A stretch of 64,000 nt of DNA, taken from Occallatibacter savannae. GTDB taxonomy: Bacteria > Acidobacteriota > Terriglobia > Terriglobales > Acidobacteriaceae. The notes beneath the pieces are model-generated. The model made no database searches and had not been told where the DNA came from. It was given only the letters and a program-made list of their open reading frames with translations. Location: assembly GCF_003131205.1 (NCBI RefSeq), contig NZ_QFFY01000005.1:310001-374000 (forward strand), given 5' to 3'. Shown here in pieces: positions 1 through 9,098 of this stretch. Every line of letters starts with the position of its first letter. The stretch's first letter is position 1. A program made the position numbers and the translations under genes.

Positions 1-410
1 TCGTGGCGCACGAGGGAGGGGCCCATGAGTTCGGCGAGCTCGCCGTTCGCGGTGCGGCGGTAGGCGTCCATCTGCCAGAGGCGGTCCTGCGCGGTGATGT
101 AGCCCTGGGCGACGAACATGTCCTCCTGCGATGCGGCACTGATGTGGGGAACGCCATGCTGATCGCGTTGGACGATGACGGGAGCGGCAGGGCCCTGAAT
201 GCCCTGCGCGGCGAGATGGATTTCGCCATCGAGTTGGGGCAGGGCTGCCTTCGCGGCGCTGCGAAGCCAGACGACGAAGATGGCAACGAGGAGAACAAGT
301 GTGGTCAGAAACCAGAAGCCGCCGATGAGGACGATGCGCGGCCAGCGGCGACGTGCGGATCGGCGATCCGTCGGTTCAAGAACTTGTTCCCGATCGGCAG
401 GCGGAGGCAT
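1..410 (-). CDS. Penicillin acylase family protein (N-terminal part, runs off the window)
   Basis: The reading frame is open from an ATG at 410 down to the window edge, giving 136 codons of the N-terminus only. Residues about 26-48 form one hydrophobic segment, a signal anchor or uncleaved signal. After it come RDQHGVPHISA, then a QGYITAQDRLWQMD stretch and a GELAELMG stretch, all typical of the A-chain start of penicillin amidases (peptidase family S45). These are periplasmic N-terminal nucleophile hydrolases made as one precursor and cut into two chains. The catalytic Ser of the B-chain lies outside the window, so activity and substrate cannot be judged. The gene follows the GntR regulator in the same direction with a 56-base gap and may share its transcript. 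Confidence 0.85.
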   Translation of the reverse strand, partial: MPPPADREQVLEPTDRRSARRRWPRIVLIGGFWFLTTLVLLVAIFVVWLRSAAKAALPQLDGEIHLAAQGIQGPAAPVIVQRDQHGVPHISAASQEDMFVAQGYITAQDRLWQMDAYRRTANGELAELMGPSLVRH

Positions 411-466
411 GATCTAGAACAGGATAACGCTGACCCCAATTGTGTCGTCTGAAGGAGCCACATGTG

Positions 467-1402
467 CTACTCGGTGGGCGAGGTCATCAGCACTTCTTCG
501 CGTTTGCGGAGTTCCGCGATGGCAGTGTCGCGGAGAAGGCGGAAGACGATTGGGTGCGAGCCTTCGGGCAGATCGTGTTCGATGGCCGCGTCGCACACGA
601 CAGCTCGGGCGGTGTTGAGGCCGCGTTTCCAGCCGGGCTTTGCGGCGTCTCGAACAAGGAGGCACTCAGTCGAGAAGCCGGCGGCGACGAGCATGGTTTG
701 CGCGATGCGCTGGAAGTCTGACCACCGCGAGGCGATGCCGATGAGGTCACTTGAGTGTGCGGGCATGTAGCGCTGCAGGTACGACTGCAGTTCGGGGGAG
801 ACAGGATGAATCTGAAGGGTCGCGAGTTCTTTTCCCGCGGGCAGCAGCTTGCGGACCTGGGCGGCCTTGCTGGGAAGGACCGTAGGCATGGAGCCGTCAA
901 GGATCGTCGGCGTTGCGCACTCATCGAGCCCACAGCCGAGGACGGGCAGTGAGAGGGCCTGTTCCATTTCGCAGAGGACGATGCGGCGCAGTTCGGGGTC
1001 GGGTTCGATGAGCAGCCAGCGCGCCGGCGGTTCGAGCGCGAGCCAGCGGCGGAGGCGCGATTTGATCAGGGCTTCAGAGGCGCCGAGCTTGCGGGCGCGT
1101 GCGGCGAGATCGCCAATCATCTGATCGATGGCGATCTCGGGGGTGAGCGGCGCTTCCGGCCGCGTGGAGCGGACGAAAACTCCGCTGCCGTGGCGCATCT
1201 CGACCCAGCCCTCGTCTTCAAGTTGTTTGTAGGCGACGCTGGCGGTGTTGGCGTGAATGCCGAAGCGACGGGAAAGATCGCGGGTGCTGGGCAGGCGCTG
1301 GCCGGGGGCGAGTTCCTTCGAAAGAATGCCGAGCACCACCTGCGTGATGAGCTGCTCGCGCAGGGAGACTTCGGCGGTGCGGTTGAGCCAAAGGCGCATC
1401 AT
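467..1402 (-). CDS. GntR family transcriptional regulator
   Basis: This 311-residue protein has an N-terminal winged helix of the GntR family at about residues 8-78, including the motifs LPSTRDLSRRFGIHANTAS and EGWVEMRHGSGVFV. The C-terminal 220 residues are not a standard FadR or HutC effector domain that I can recognise. They resemble the longer, uncharacterised tails seen in some YtrA-like members. Two consecutive ATG codons open the gene, directly abutting the stop of the CPBP remnant. A 13-codon mini-frame (ATG at 1444, ribosome binding site GGAG just before it) ends at that stop, so translation may be coupled through it. The penicillin acylase gene follows. The regulated target is unknown. 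The upstream gene is damaged, so the original promoter may be lost. Confidence 0.85.
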   Translation of the reverse strand: MMRLWLNRTAEVSLREQLITQVVLGILSKELAPGQRLPSTRDLSRRFGIHANTASVAYKQLEDEGWVEMRHGSGVFVRSTRPEAPLTPEIAIDQMIGDLAARARKLGASEALIKSRLRRWLALEPPARWLLIEPDPELRRIVLCEMEQALSLPVLGCGLDECATPTILDGSMPTVLPSKAAQVRKLLPAGKELATLQIHPVSPELQSYLQRYMPAHSSDLIGIASRWSDFQRIAQTMLVAAGFSTECLLVRDAAKPGWKRGLNTARAVVCDAAIEHDLPEGSHPIVFRLLRDTAIAELRKREEVLMTSPTE

Positions 1403-1669
1403 CTACCAACGCGACATCATCTGCATAGCCTCAGCTGTAGACATTTTGATCTCCCTGGGGCGCCGGCTATGGAGGAACAACAGCCAGGCGAGAAGCAGCA
1501 GCACCACAGGGATGACGAGGAGGCTGCCTTCGGGGCCGTCTGCTCCGCCGCTCCAGAGGGGGTTGCCCATGGGCTTGGTGGAGAAGAGATGGCCGGGAGC
1601 GACAAATCCGCTATCGGCAGTGCCATAGAAGTAGGTTTCGGCCCAGTCCCAGGCGGCGTGGCAGCCGAT
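1403..1669 (-). pseudogene. CPBP intramembrane metalloprotease, C-terminal remnant
   Basis: About 87 codons survive. They begin at a CHAAWDWAETYFYG stretch, which matches the last conserved HxxxD-type motif of CPBP (CAAX-like, Abi) membrane proteases. They continue through a GNPLWSGGADGPEGSL stretch to a final hydrophobic helix. The N-terminal two thirds, with the EExxxR and FxxxH motifs needed for catalysis, are missing. Upstream of about 1664 the same frame only reads antisense to the S9 peptidase, so the break is sharp. The remnant cannot be an active protease. It is the left-hand partner of a deletion scar shared with the peptidase remnant at 1670-2884. Confidence 0.7.
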
Positions 1670-2884
1670 GGCCCGGATGGACGCTGGATCCACTTCGCAG
1701 TGAACGCCGCGAATGGCTCGATCGAGGGCAACTATCGTGACGTGCAAGGAAGGCTGTACCGGATGAACCCGGAGTCCGGAAAAATCGAGCGGCTGGGATC
1801 GTCGTTCGACGGATCTTTCGATCAGTATGTGCTGCTGGCGGACGGACGCGAAGTGGCAGTGGGTCTGAAGGGCACAGAGGCGCAGCTATACCTCATTGAG
1901 GGAGACAGGGCCACCAAACTGGCTGGGCTCGCTGGTACCTACGCGGGACTGGTTTCGGCCAAGGGAGCGAACTCCCTGCTCGTTCAATTTTCGACGATCA
2001 ACAATCCCCAACAGGTCTACCTGATGACCGATCCGCAGCAGCCATTCAACTTGAAGAAGCTGACCGACTTCAATCCTCTGTTTGCAGAGCGCGCGCAGCC
2101 GGAATGGCAGCCCTACACATGGAAAGCGGATGACGGCCAGAGTGTCGAGGGCGTGCTGATCTTCCCTCCCGGCGAGAAGGGCGCGAAGCATCTGCGGATG
2201 TTCACCTTCATACATGGAGGTCCGGCGGATGCGGATGGCAACCGCTTCGGCGCCAACTGGTATGACTGGGCGACGCTGGCCGCCTCTGATGGCTGGCTCG
2301 TGTTTCGGCCGAACTATCGGGGATCGAGCGGGTATGGAGACGAATTCATGCTCGGGATCGCTCCGCATCTCGTGTCGAAGCCGGGACGCGACATTCTCGC
2401 CGGAGTCGATGCACTTGTGAAGGACGGGTATGCCGATCCGAACCATCTTTCGATTGGCGGGTACAGCTATGGCGGGTACATGACGAACTGGCTGATCACG
2501 CAGACCACGCGCTTCAAGTCGGCTGTGACCGGCGCAGGAGCCGTCGAGCACGCGGCCAACTGGGGCAACGACGACATGACCTGGGACGACGCGTGGTACC
2601 TGGGCGGACGGCCCTGGGAGAATCCGCAGCTCTACCAGTCTGAGGCCGCTTTGTTCCAGTTCAATAAAGTTAGAACGCCAACGCACCTGGTCCAGGGCGG
2701 CGCGGATATTCGCGTTTCGTACGTCGAGGGCGAGACAATGGAGCGCGCACTGCAGTCGCTTGGAATTCCGCACACGTTCCTGGTCCTGCCGGGCGAGGGG
2801 CACGGCCTGGGCAAGAATCCCTGGCATGGGTACATCAAGGTACGTGAAGAGCTGAAGTGGCTGGACAAGTACGATAAGCAGTAG
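1670..2884 (+). pseudogene. S9 family peptidase (prolyl oligopeptidase type), 5'-truncated
   Basis: The recognisable protein starts abruptly at a GPDGRWIHFAV stretch (a propeller-blade motif) and runs about 405 codons to a normal C-terminus. The alpha/beta-hydrolase part is intact: nucleophile Ser in GGYSYGGYMTNW, Asp in QGGADIRV and His in GEGHGLG. The signal peptide and roughly the first 250 residues of the beta-propeller expected for this family are absent. An open frame extends upstream to 1190, but that part is antisense to the GntR gene and the CPBP remnant and has no peptidase similarity. A GTG at 1658 could in principle start a cytoplasmic fragment. I regard it as decayed, most likely by the same deletion that beheaded the divergent CPBP gene. 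Confidence 0.7.
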
Positions 2885-3035
2885 GGCTATGACAACTTTG
2901 GCCAACGCCAAGCGAAAGCAAACTGCGGCCATGCAGGCGCATCGCACAACCGGGTATGCGGCTGCGCCCACGCGCCAACCGTCGATTCTGTTGAAGCTGA
3001 GTTGCTGAGGAGCGCATCCTATCCTGTAGGAAAGA

Positions 3036-4313
3036 ATGAATCCAGTCCTCGACCAGGCTCGTCACAACTCGTTCCAGGAAACGCTGCTGAGCGCTCGCCG
3101 CACCATGATGCTGAGCGAGATCCTGAAGCTCGCGATTGACAGCTTCGCTGCCAGCAAGCTGCGTTTTGCGTTGACAGCTCTGGGCATGGTAATCGGCACG
3201 GCTTCGGTCATCCTGGTGGTAACGATCGGGCTCACGGGGCGACAGTTCATTCTGAATGAGATTCAGAAGATCGGCACAAATCAGGTCGAAGTCGAATACT
3301 CCGGCGGGGGAGCGGTAGGCGCGGAGAAAGTGTCATACAACGACTTCCTCACTCGCGACGACGAAAGAGCCGTTCTTGCTCAGGTTCCGAGTGTGGTGGC
3401 CTCATCCCCGGTGTTGGAATCACACGATCGCATCAGCTTCGGCGGGGGCGTGGTCAAGGACACACTGGTGCTTGGCGTGAGCCCGCAGTACCGCGACGTA
3501 CGCAATCTCATCGTGCTTACCGGTCGCTTCTTCGACGAGCAGGACGAAAATGCACACATCAAGTGCGCGGTTGTGACCGTTCCATTTGCGCGGGAGATGT
3601 TCGGCAGTTCCGAAGAGGCAGTCGGAAAGCAGTTCGCGATCCAGGGAATTCCGTTCACGATCATCGGAACCTTCAAGGAGAGCGTCGATACGTTCGGCGA
3701 AACGGAGATCGCCGACCAGACGATTCTGATTCCGTTCTCTGTGGCGCGCTACATTACCGGAACCGACAACGTGAAGCAGATCTACTTCACGATCCGCAGC
3801 ATGGATGAGGTGCCCGACGCTACGCGAGAGATACAGAGCATCATTCAGTCACGGCACCGTCCGAATTCCGTCTACAAAACCTTCGACCTCCGCGAATTGC
3901 TTGCCATGGCGGATCGAATCTCAATTGCCCTGATCGCCGTACTGGTGATGGTCGCTGCCGTCACGCTTGCGGTAGGCGGTGTTGGCATCATGAACATCAT
4001 GCTTGCCAACGTGCGCTCGCGCATCCGCGAGATCGGTATACGCAAGGCGCTCGGCGCAACGTATCGCGAGATCAAGCTCCAGTTCCTGGCGGAGGCGGTT
4101 ATCATCTCGCTCGCGGGTGGCCTGGTCGGCTGTTTCGTTGGCTTAGCAGTGCCGCTCGCCATCCGGTTGTTCTCGGATTATCCCCTGCCGATCTCGATGT
4201 GGTCGGTAGTGATCGCGTTGGCAGCTGCGACAGCGGTAGGTGTCGTATTCGGAACTGTGCCCGCAACACGCGCGGCACAGATGGACCCGGTGGAGTCCTT
4301 GAAGTATGAGTGA
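3036..4313 (+). CDS. ABC transporter permease, MacB/FtsX type
   Basis: A 425-residue inner-membrane permease. One transmembrane helix lies near residues 45-67, followed by a MacB-like periplasmic core domain up to about residue 290. Three helices make up the FtsX domain at the C-terminus, with VGGVGIMNIMLANVRSRIRE and REIGIRKALGA as its signature. The ending TRAAQMDPVESLKYE is typical for the family. The start at 3036 has an AGGAAAG ribosome binding site. An ATG at 3105 would give the usual family N-terminus and cannot be excluded. No ABC ATPase or membrane-fusion protein is adjacent, so its partner must be elsewhere. The stop overlaps the start of a 52-codon membrane-protein gene. MacB relatives export macrolides, peptides or lipoproteins; the substrate here is unknown. 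Confidence 0.88.
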   Translation: MNPVLDQARHNSFQETLLSARRTMMLSEILKLAIDSFAASKLRFALTALGMVIGTASVILVVTIGLTGRQFILNEIQKIGTNQVEVEYSGGGAVGAEKVSYNDFLTRDDERAVLAQVPSVVASSPVLESHDRISFGGGVVKDTLVLGVSPQYRDVRNLIVLTGRFFDEQDENAHIKCAVVTVPFAREMFGSSEEAVGKQFAIQGIPFTIIGTFKESVDTFGETEIADQTILIPFSVARYITGTDNVKQIYFTIRSMDEVPDATREIQSIIQSRHRPNSVYKTFDLRELLAMADRISIALIAVLVMVAAVTLAVGGVGIMNIMLANVRSRIREIGIRKALGATYREIKLQFLAEAVIISLAGGLVGCFVGLAVPLAIRLFSDYPLPISMWSVVIALAAATAVGVVFGTVPATRAAQMDPVESLKYE

Positions 4314-4464
4314 TGAGAAAAGACCGAAACCCGGCCAGAGCAACGATCCCGAAGCACCAATGCAAGGCGTCAATTTGAAGCTGATTTACAGCCTGATTGC
4401 GCTCGCAATCCTGGCGGCAATTGCAGTAGCGTTTCTCATTGTGCTGCCGTTCTACCGCCACTAG
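4306..4464 (+). CDS. Small single-pass membrane protein (52 aa)
   Basis: A short frame opens with an ATG inside the last codons of the ABC permease (8-base overlap) and ends in TAG at 4462-4464. The predicted protein has a hydrophilic, Pro- and charge-rich N-terminus (MSDEKRPKPGQSNDPEAP), then one strong hydrophobic helix (LIYSLIALAILAAIAVAFLI) and a short tail (VLPFYRH). This layout, the overlap suggesting translational coupling, and the lack of a competing gene make it likely real. It may be an accessory subunit of the permease. No function is known to me and no recognised family was identified. Confidence 0.6.
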   Translation: MSDEKRPKPGQSNDPEAPMQGVNLKLIYSLIALAILAAIAVAFLIVLPFYRH

Positions 4465-4491
4465 GCCCGTGCCTGTTCGGAACGGAGTCCT

Positions 4492-4857
4492 TCACTTCCT
4501 GCGGACCGGTTCGCCTTCGATGACGGGAGCCGGATACCGGGACGGCTCGTTCGCTTCGATGTGCTTCGACTTCCGCCAAACGTTGCCCACCGCCAGACTC
4601 CAGAGCGGGACGAAATCTACGCCGGGCACGAGTTTGCCAATGAAGGAAGGCGCAAACTCCCAATGCCAGCCAAGCAGATACGTCAGAATTCCAGCCATCG
4701 CCAGATCAAGGACATCGTCGACTGGAGAGACCCCGCCTTCAATGAAGAGTGGGAAGAGGGCCATTTGCAGAATATCGGCAACGACGGCAAGGGCCATCGC
4801 TGCGCGCATCTTCATTCCCGAGGAGACTGTGATTCCACCTGTTTCTACTGCGACCAT
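4492..4857 (-). CDS. Conserved membrane protein of unknown function
   Basis: A 121-residue protein with two or three hydrophobic segments at about residues 17-40, 48-66 and 75-92. The stretch ADILQMALFPLFIEGGVSPVDDVLDL has few charged residues and is followed by HWEFAPSFIGKLVPGVD. I recall similar small membrane proteins in Acidobacteria but no assigned role. The start ATG at 4857 has GGAGG about 11 bases upstream. An internal ATG at 4815 (MKMRAAMA) would remove 14 residues. It is transcribed away from the VWFA-related gene region and ends tail to tail with the permease unit. Confidence 0.6.
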   Translation of the reverse strand: MVAVETGGITVSSGMKMRAAMALAVVADILQMALFPLFIEGGVSPVDDVLDLAMAGILTYLLGWHWEFAPSFIGKLVPGVDFVPLWSLAVGNVWRKSKHIEANEPSRYPAPVIEGEPVRRK

Positions 4858-4911
4858 GGCAGCGAGACCTCCACTCCTCGATTATCGGCCTTTCTGACAT
4901 GCAATGCCACT

Positions 4912-7900
4912 TCAGCGAGCAGCTACAAGCGCGCGAGACGGCACCGTAATGGACCCTATGCGGCCGGAGGTGACGTCAACCACCACCACGCGTAGTGAGC
5001 CCTCCATCTGCTTAGACTCGATCCGTTGGTCGAACGTGAGCCCCTGCGTCATTGCGCGTTGATACGTGTTGGGCTTGAGGTGAAGCCCGACTGTGAGGCC
5101 GGAGACCTTGGCGCGAAGAGATTCCTGGTCTCTCTGCACGAGGAAGATATCGAGTTTGCCGGCCCAGACCGCGTTCTGCTGCTTGAGCGCCAGATCCGAC
5201 CCGGCGACTGTGACCCGGAGGGCTTCGCCTTCGGTGTCGCTGACGAGCTTTGCTGTCACTCCGATTTCGCTCGCATCGACCGGCTGCCAGACCGTTTGCG
5301 CGAATCGTTCCTTGAGATTGGCGGCCTCCCTGTCGTATTGATAACCGGAGCGGAACCGGAGTGTCGCATCGCGATGGCCGACCAATTTCACAGTTAGCAT
5401 GTGGTACTGATTATCCGCGGGCTGGCTTGGGGAGAAGCCGAGCAGATACGTCGCGTGGCCGTCTGCCACAACGGCATTGAGTTCGCCGATGATGTTACCG
5501 GAGCGTCGGAACGTATGGCCACCGGTTGCATCGGCTACTTCGCGAAAAACGCCCTGGATGGAATGAATGTCCTGCTCGAGCGAGGCGGCGAGCCGACTGC
5601 CGTTGCCAAAGTTGCGGTTCTGGATAAGGGGATTTGTGTCAACTCCAGCCTTTTCCTCCGTTCCCTCCAATTCGCGTTCAAGAAAGGGAGGACGTTGATA
5701 CGTTGGCGTGAGTTCAACGTTTCGGCGACCAATGTCGGCGGTCACGACGTTTGCTTCAAGCCGCGAAGCATCGAGCGGATAGATGCTCACGTGCGCGTTG
5801 TTCAGAGCCTCCTGCGCGCGCAGAGCGATGGGTTCGATGTATTTGCTGCCCTTGTCGATGTTGTAGGAAAGCTTGTTCCAGTCCGCGAGCGCGTTGTCGC
5901 TCGTGACCCAGATCAGATTCTTGTGGCCTGGTACCGCGGCGAGATGGTGCGCCACTTCGACGAGAAGCCCGAGCGCATTCGGGCCAGGGCGGCTGCCGAG
6001 CTCACGCAGCTTGGGGTCCTGCGCCTCCTGCTGCGTAGCCGAATCCATCGTGTAGTTTCCATTCACGCTCAAGTGATCTTCCGGACTCCGCACCGTTTCG
6101 ATCTGCTGCCGGTTGCGCTTCTCTTCATCCTGCGCATTGGCTACGTCCTGTCCATCAGGTTTCCAGTGCGCGAGTTGCTCAGCCAGTGCCTCGTGATCGG
6201 TGGTCGCTTCGTGGAGAACCAGGTAACTGTGGTACCGCATCACGTAAAGAGCTACCCGTTCGCTCGGCGCGACGGTCCGCAAAAAACGCAGCATCTGCTG
6301 GCGTGCGTCAGTGAAGTCACCAAAGCTGAGGTTGCTCGGATCGATGAGAAGGACAACAGAGCTTTCCTGGGTTCGCGCCTGCAGATCCGGCGCAGCGTGA
6401 TTTGAAAACTCGGCCTTGAAAGGAGTTGAACTAGCTGCGGCTTGTTTCGGGACCGCTTCTGCAGTGGTCTGCATGAATGACCGCACGTCCTGCGTCACGC
6501 CGTTGTCGTAGACCTCGAAGTCCTGCGGCCTGAGATCGGTAATTGGATGGCCTTTCTTGTCGAGTGCAACGACATTCACATCGACCAGACGTGTATTCAC
6601 GCGGAGGGTAGCTTCGGCTGACTGAGGCCCGTCCGCATTTGGATCGGGTATCTGCTCCGGACGGTCGGGTAGACGTGCGGCTTTTGCAGTCGAGATCTCC
6701 TGCGTATCGCCCTCGGGTGCTGGAGTTGCCTGATCGGAACTCGCGGCCACCACCGCAGCCGAAGGTTTCGCGCTGTCTGAAAGTTCTTCTTCCGCTGGCA
6801 GCATCTCGGCAGGATCAGGCTGAGGCAAAGTTGCGTCCGGAGCAAGTCCCGCAGCGCGCTCCTCATCGGCGCTGAGAAGACGCGCGTCGGAGCGGAAGAG
6901 ATGGTATTGCGAGAAGCTAACATCGTTAAGCAGGAGTTGCTCGGGTCCCATCACCGTCCACGATCGGCCGGTAGAATCCTGGGTTTTGCGTAGAGTTTGT
7001 GCGAGCGATATCGACACGCTACGCGTCGGACAGACGTAGATAGAGCCGCCGAGCTCGACTGGACCGTACTCGACAACAAGAGCCGCGCGAGAGATTGGCT
7101 CGCCCTTTTCAAGTTCCGCCTCGATGCTGAGGCGCTCGATCACGCCCGTAGCGGGATCGACCGCGATCTCGCCGCGGTAGGCGCTCATCTCAGAGAAGGG
7201 TTTGCTCTCCAGGCCGAACGAAGACGCTACACAACAGTAGCGGACCTCATAATGCGATCGCGCTTTGGGCACTTCGTAACGGAAGACGGCTGCATTGCCC
7301 GATCCAGCGCGTTCCCACCGGGCGAACGAAAGCTTGTTCTGGGCCGCGTCAACGAGGACGAGACCGAGGATCGGCCCGAATGTTCCCCAGGTGCGAAGTC
7401 CGGCTTCATTGGACTTGGCGGCTTCCGGAATCTGAGCGTTCACTTTGAAGAGGCCGGGCTCGACAACCTCTTCGCCGTTACGATACAGAACAGCATTTCT
7501 GGAGATGCGAACAGGGCGCAGGGAATCAGTATCTGCCCAGGAACCAGAGCGGGTAGCGGACGGATCATCCTCGAAGTGCGTGACCGTTCTTGAGGCATAG
7601 AACCGGGGCAGCTGGGGAATGGATTTGCCGACGTACTTTGCGACCAAATTCATGATGCGGCGCTGTTCGGCAATGTCGGGCACGGCGGTCGCGGCAAGCT
7701 CTTCCTGTGGCGGCGAAAGAAAAGCGGAGCGATCCGCCAGTCCGATAAGAGCCCGCACGGAACGAGCGCCGGGAAGTGATGGCGTCCAGTGCTGAAGACG
7801 CGTGGTGCTGAAGCGCTCAGTCAGCTCAAGCGCTGAAAGACGCGAGGCCAAACCATTGTCTGGTTCCGCGCCTGCTTTCGCGAGAATGGTTTCGAGCTGC

Positions 7901-7980
7901 GACACACTCACGCGTTCGCCTGCTTGAGCAGCAGGAGTCAAAGAGAGAGCGAGTAAGAGTAGTGCTCCGGTGCGGATCAT
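4912..7980 (-). CDS. Exported VWFA-related protein, long form
   Basis: A 1022-residue secreted protein. The start ATG at 7980 is chosen because GGAGG lies seven bases upstream and a clear signal peptide follows (MIRTGALLLLALSLTPAAQA). Residues up to about 370 form an uncharacterised N-terminal region. A Pro/Ala/Glu-rich linker comes next. Then comes the VWFA-related domain typical of Acidobacteria, beginning at TRLVDVNVVALDKKGHPITD with a DFEVYDNG motif. Its metal site is DPSNLS (compare DxSxS). The region GHKNLIWVTSDNALAD is the following core strand. The C-terminus (about residues 850-1000) carries a LLGFSPSQP-type tail. The role is unknown; such proteins are thought to act in cell-envelope protein interactions. 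It is unusually long for the family because of the added N-terminal half. Confidence 0.8.
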   Translation of the reverse strand: MIRTGALLLLALSLTPAAQAGERVSVSQLETILAKAGAEPDNGLASRLSALELTERFSTTRLQHWTPSLPGARSVRALIGLADRSAFLSPPQEELAATAVPDIAEQRRIMNLVAKYVGKSIPQLPRFYASRTVTHFEDDPSATRSGSWADTDSLRPVRISRNAVLYRNGEEVVEPGLFKVNAQIPEAAKSNEAGLRTWGTFGPILGLVLVDAAQNKLSFARWERAGSGNAAVFRYEVPKARSHYEVRYCCVASSFGLESKPFSEMSAYRGEIAVDPATGVIERLSIEAELEKGEPISRAALVVEYGPVELGGSIYVCPTRSVSISLAQTLRKTQDSTGRSWTVMGPEQLLLNDVSFSQYHLFRSDARLLSADEERAAGLAPDATLPQPDPAEMLPAEEELSDSAKPSAAVVAASSDQATPAPEGDTQEISTAKAARLPDRPEQIPDPNADGPQSAEATLRVNTRLVDVNVVALDKKGHPITDLRPQDFEVYDNGVTQDVRSFMQTTAEAVPKQAAASSTPFKAEFSNHAAPDLQARTQESSVVLLIDPSNLSFGDFTDARQQMLRFLRTVAPSERVALYVMRYHSYLVLHEATTDHEALAEQLAHWKPDGQDVANAQDEEKRNRQQIETVRSPEDHLSVNGNYTMDSATQQEAQDPKLRELGSRPGPNALGLLVEVAHHLAAVPGHKNLIWVTSDNALADWNKLSYNIDKGSKYIEPIALRAQEALNNAHVSIYPLDASRLEANVVTADIGRRNVELTPTYQRPPFLERELEGTEEKAGVDTNPLIQNRNFGNGSRLAASLEQDIHSIQGVFREVADATGGHTFRRSGNIIGELNAVVADGHATYLLGFSPSQPADNQYHMLTVKLVGHRDATLRFRSGYQYDREAANLKERFAQTVWQPVDASEIGVTAKLVSDTEGEALRVTVAGSDLALKQQNAVWAGKLDIFLVQRDQESLRAKVSGLTVGLHLKPNTYQRAMTQGLTFDQRIESKQMEGSLRVVVVDVTSGRIGSITVPSRALVAAR

Positions 7981-8247
7981 CCCGTGCCTCCAGAAGCGCA
8001 AAAGACTGCAAAGATATCGAAATCGAATTGCCGGTCTGGCGGGGTCTTTGTACGCAGAACGCGCGAACGGGTTCCAGATCGTGCCTTGGCCTGCAATTGT
8101 ATGCCGATCAGCAAAGGCTTTTCACGCGCAAAAGATGCGAGACGATCTGCAGCACTTGGTTTCCGGATTTGCGTTTCCGTTTGGCGCAGGTTTCGAAGCT
8201 ATGATTCCGAAAAGCGTGCTCTATCCAATTTCGATCCCGGAGTTCCC

Positions 8248-9075
8248 ATGATCAGCCAGGCCGAAAAGGCGGTTCTCTTCCAGAAGCTTCATGAGCGTAA
8301 TAAGCCGTTTGTCGTTGGTAATCCGTGGGATGCGGGATCGGCGCGTATTCTCACAAGTCTGAAGTACGAAGCGCTTTCGACCACAAGCGCTGGGCTGGCC
8401 TTCTCTCTCGGGCGAAAGGATGGAACCGGGGCGGTGAGCAGGGCTGAGGCGCTGAGCAACGCAAGGTGCATCGTAGAGGCTACCGATCTGCCGGTGGCGG
8501 CTGACCTGGAAAACGGATATGGACACCGCCCAGAGGATGCGGCAGAGACGATTCGGCTTGCGGCAGAAGCAGGACTCGTCGGCGGATCGATTGAAGATGC
8601 CACGGGAACCGGGACGGATCCGATCTACGATTTCGATCATGCTGTTGAGCGGGTTGCCGCAGCAGCGCAGGCGGCGCGTGCGCTTCCCTTCCCGTTTATG
8701 TTCGTCGCGCGCGCTGAGAATTACCTGCACGGCCGGCCAGACCTGGACGACACGATTCGACGGCTTCAGGCATACGAGAAGGCAGGTGCCGACGTGCTGT
8801 ATGCGCCGGGCCTGACATCGGCGGAGGACATCAGAACTGCCTGCTCATCCGTGACGAAGCCGGTGAATGTGCTCATGGGATTGAAAGGTGCAAATCTTCT
8901 TACCGTGTCGGAGTTGGGAGAGCTAGGCGCGCGCCGGATCAGCATTGGATCGGGATTCAGCAGAGCTGCGCTTACCGCATTTCTGCATGCTGCTCGCGAA
9001 GTGATCGATGAGGGAACGTTCACCTTTGCGGATGATGCGATGTACATATCCGAGTTGATGACAATGTTCCGGTAA
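8248..9075 (+). CDS. Isocitrate lyase / PEP mutase family enzyme
   Basis: A 275-residue cytosolic TIM-barrel protein of the PEP mutase / isocitrate lyase superfamily. The family motifs seen are NPWDAGSAR near residue 24, the metal-binding loop AADLENGYG near residue 85, and GGSIEDATG near residue 110. The KKCGH active-site loop of true (methyl)isocitrate lyases is not present, so it belongs to the broad PEP-mutase-like C-C or P-C bond enzyme group. The exact substrate cannot be told. The start at 8248 is supported by CGGAG six bases upstream. A longer open frame reaching 7984 is antisense to the neighbouring gene start and is not supported. It is a single gene, convergent with the TetR gene. 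Confidence 0.85.
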   Translation: MISQAEKAVLFQKLHERNKPFVVGNPWDAGSARILTSLKYEALSTTSAGLAFSLGRKDGTGAVSRAEALSNARCIVEATDLPVAADLENGYGHRPEDAAETIRLAAEAGLVGGSIEDATGTGTDPIYDFDHAVERVAAAAQAARALPFPFMFVARAENYLHGRPDLDDTIRRLQAYEKAGADVLYAPGLTSAEDIRTACSSVTKPVNVLMGLKGANLLTVSELGELGARRISIGSGFSRAALTAFLHAAREVIDEGTFTFADDAMYISELMTMFR

Positions 9076-9098
9076 TCAACCTACTTCCGGGAACAGCC

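Noticed and set aside
1403..1444. A 13-codon leader peptide (ATG at 1444 with GGAG) just before the GntR gene
   Set aside because: It is in frame with the CPBP remnant and may simply be its tail; no attenuator structure was seen.
1886..2971. A 361-codon open frame on the minus strand opposite the S9 peptidase
   Set aside because: It lies antisense to clear peptidase motifs and has no protein-like features; it is a GC-bias shadow.
2889..3008. A 39-codon frame before the ABC permease
   Set aside because: No ribosome binding site, no hydrophobic segment and no recognisable pattern; too short to support.
5401..6405. A 334-codon plus-strand frame opposite the VWFA-related gene
   Set aside because: Antisense to well-supported VWFA motifs, with no ribosome binding site or domain.
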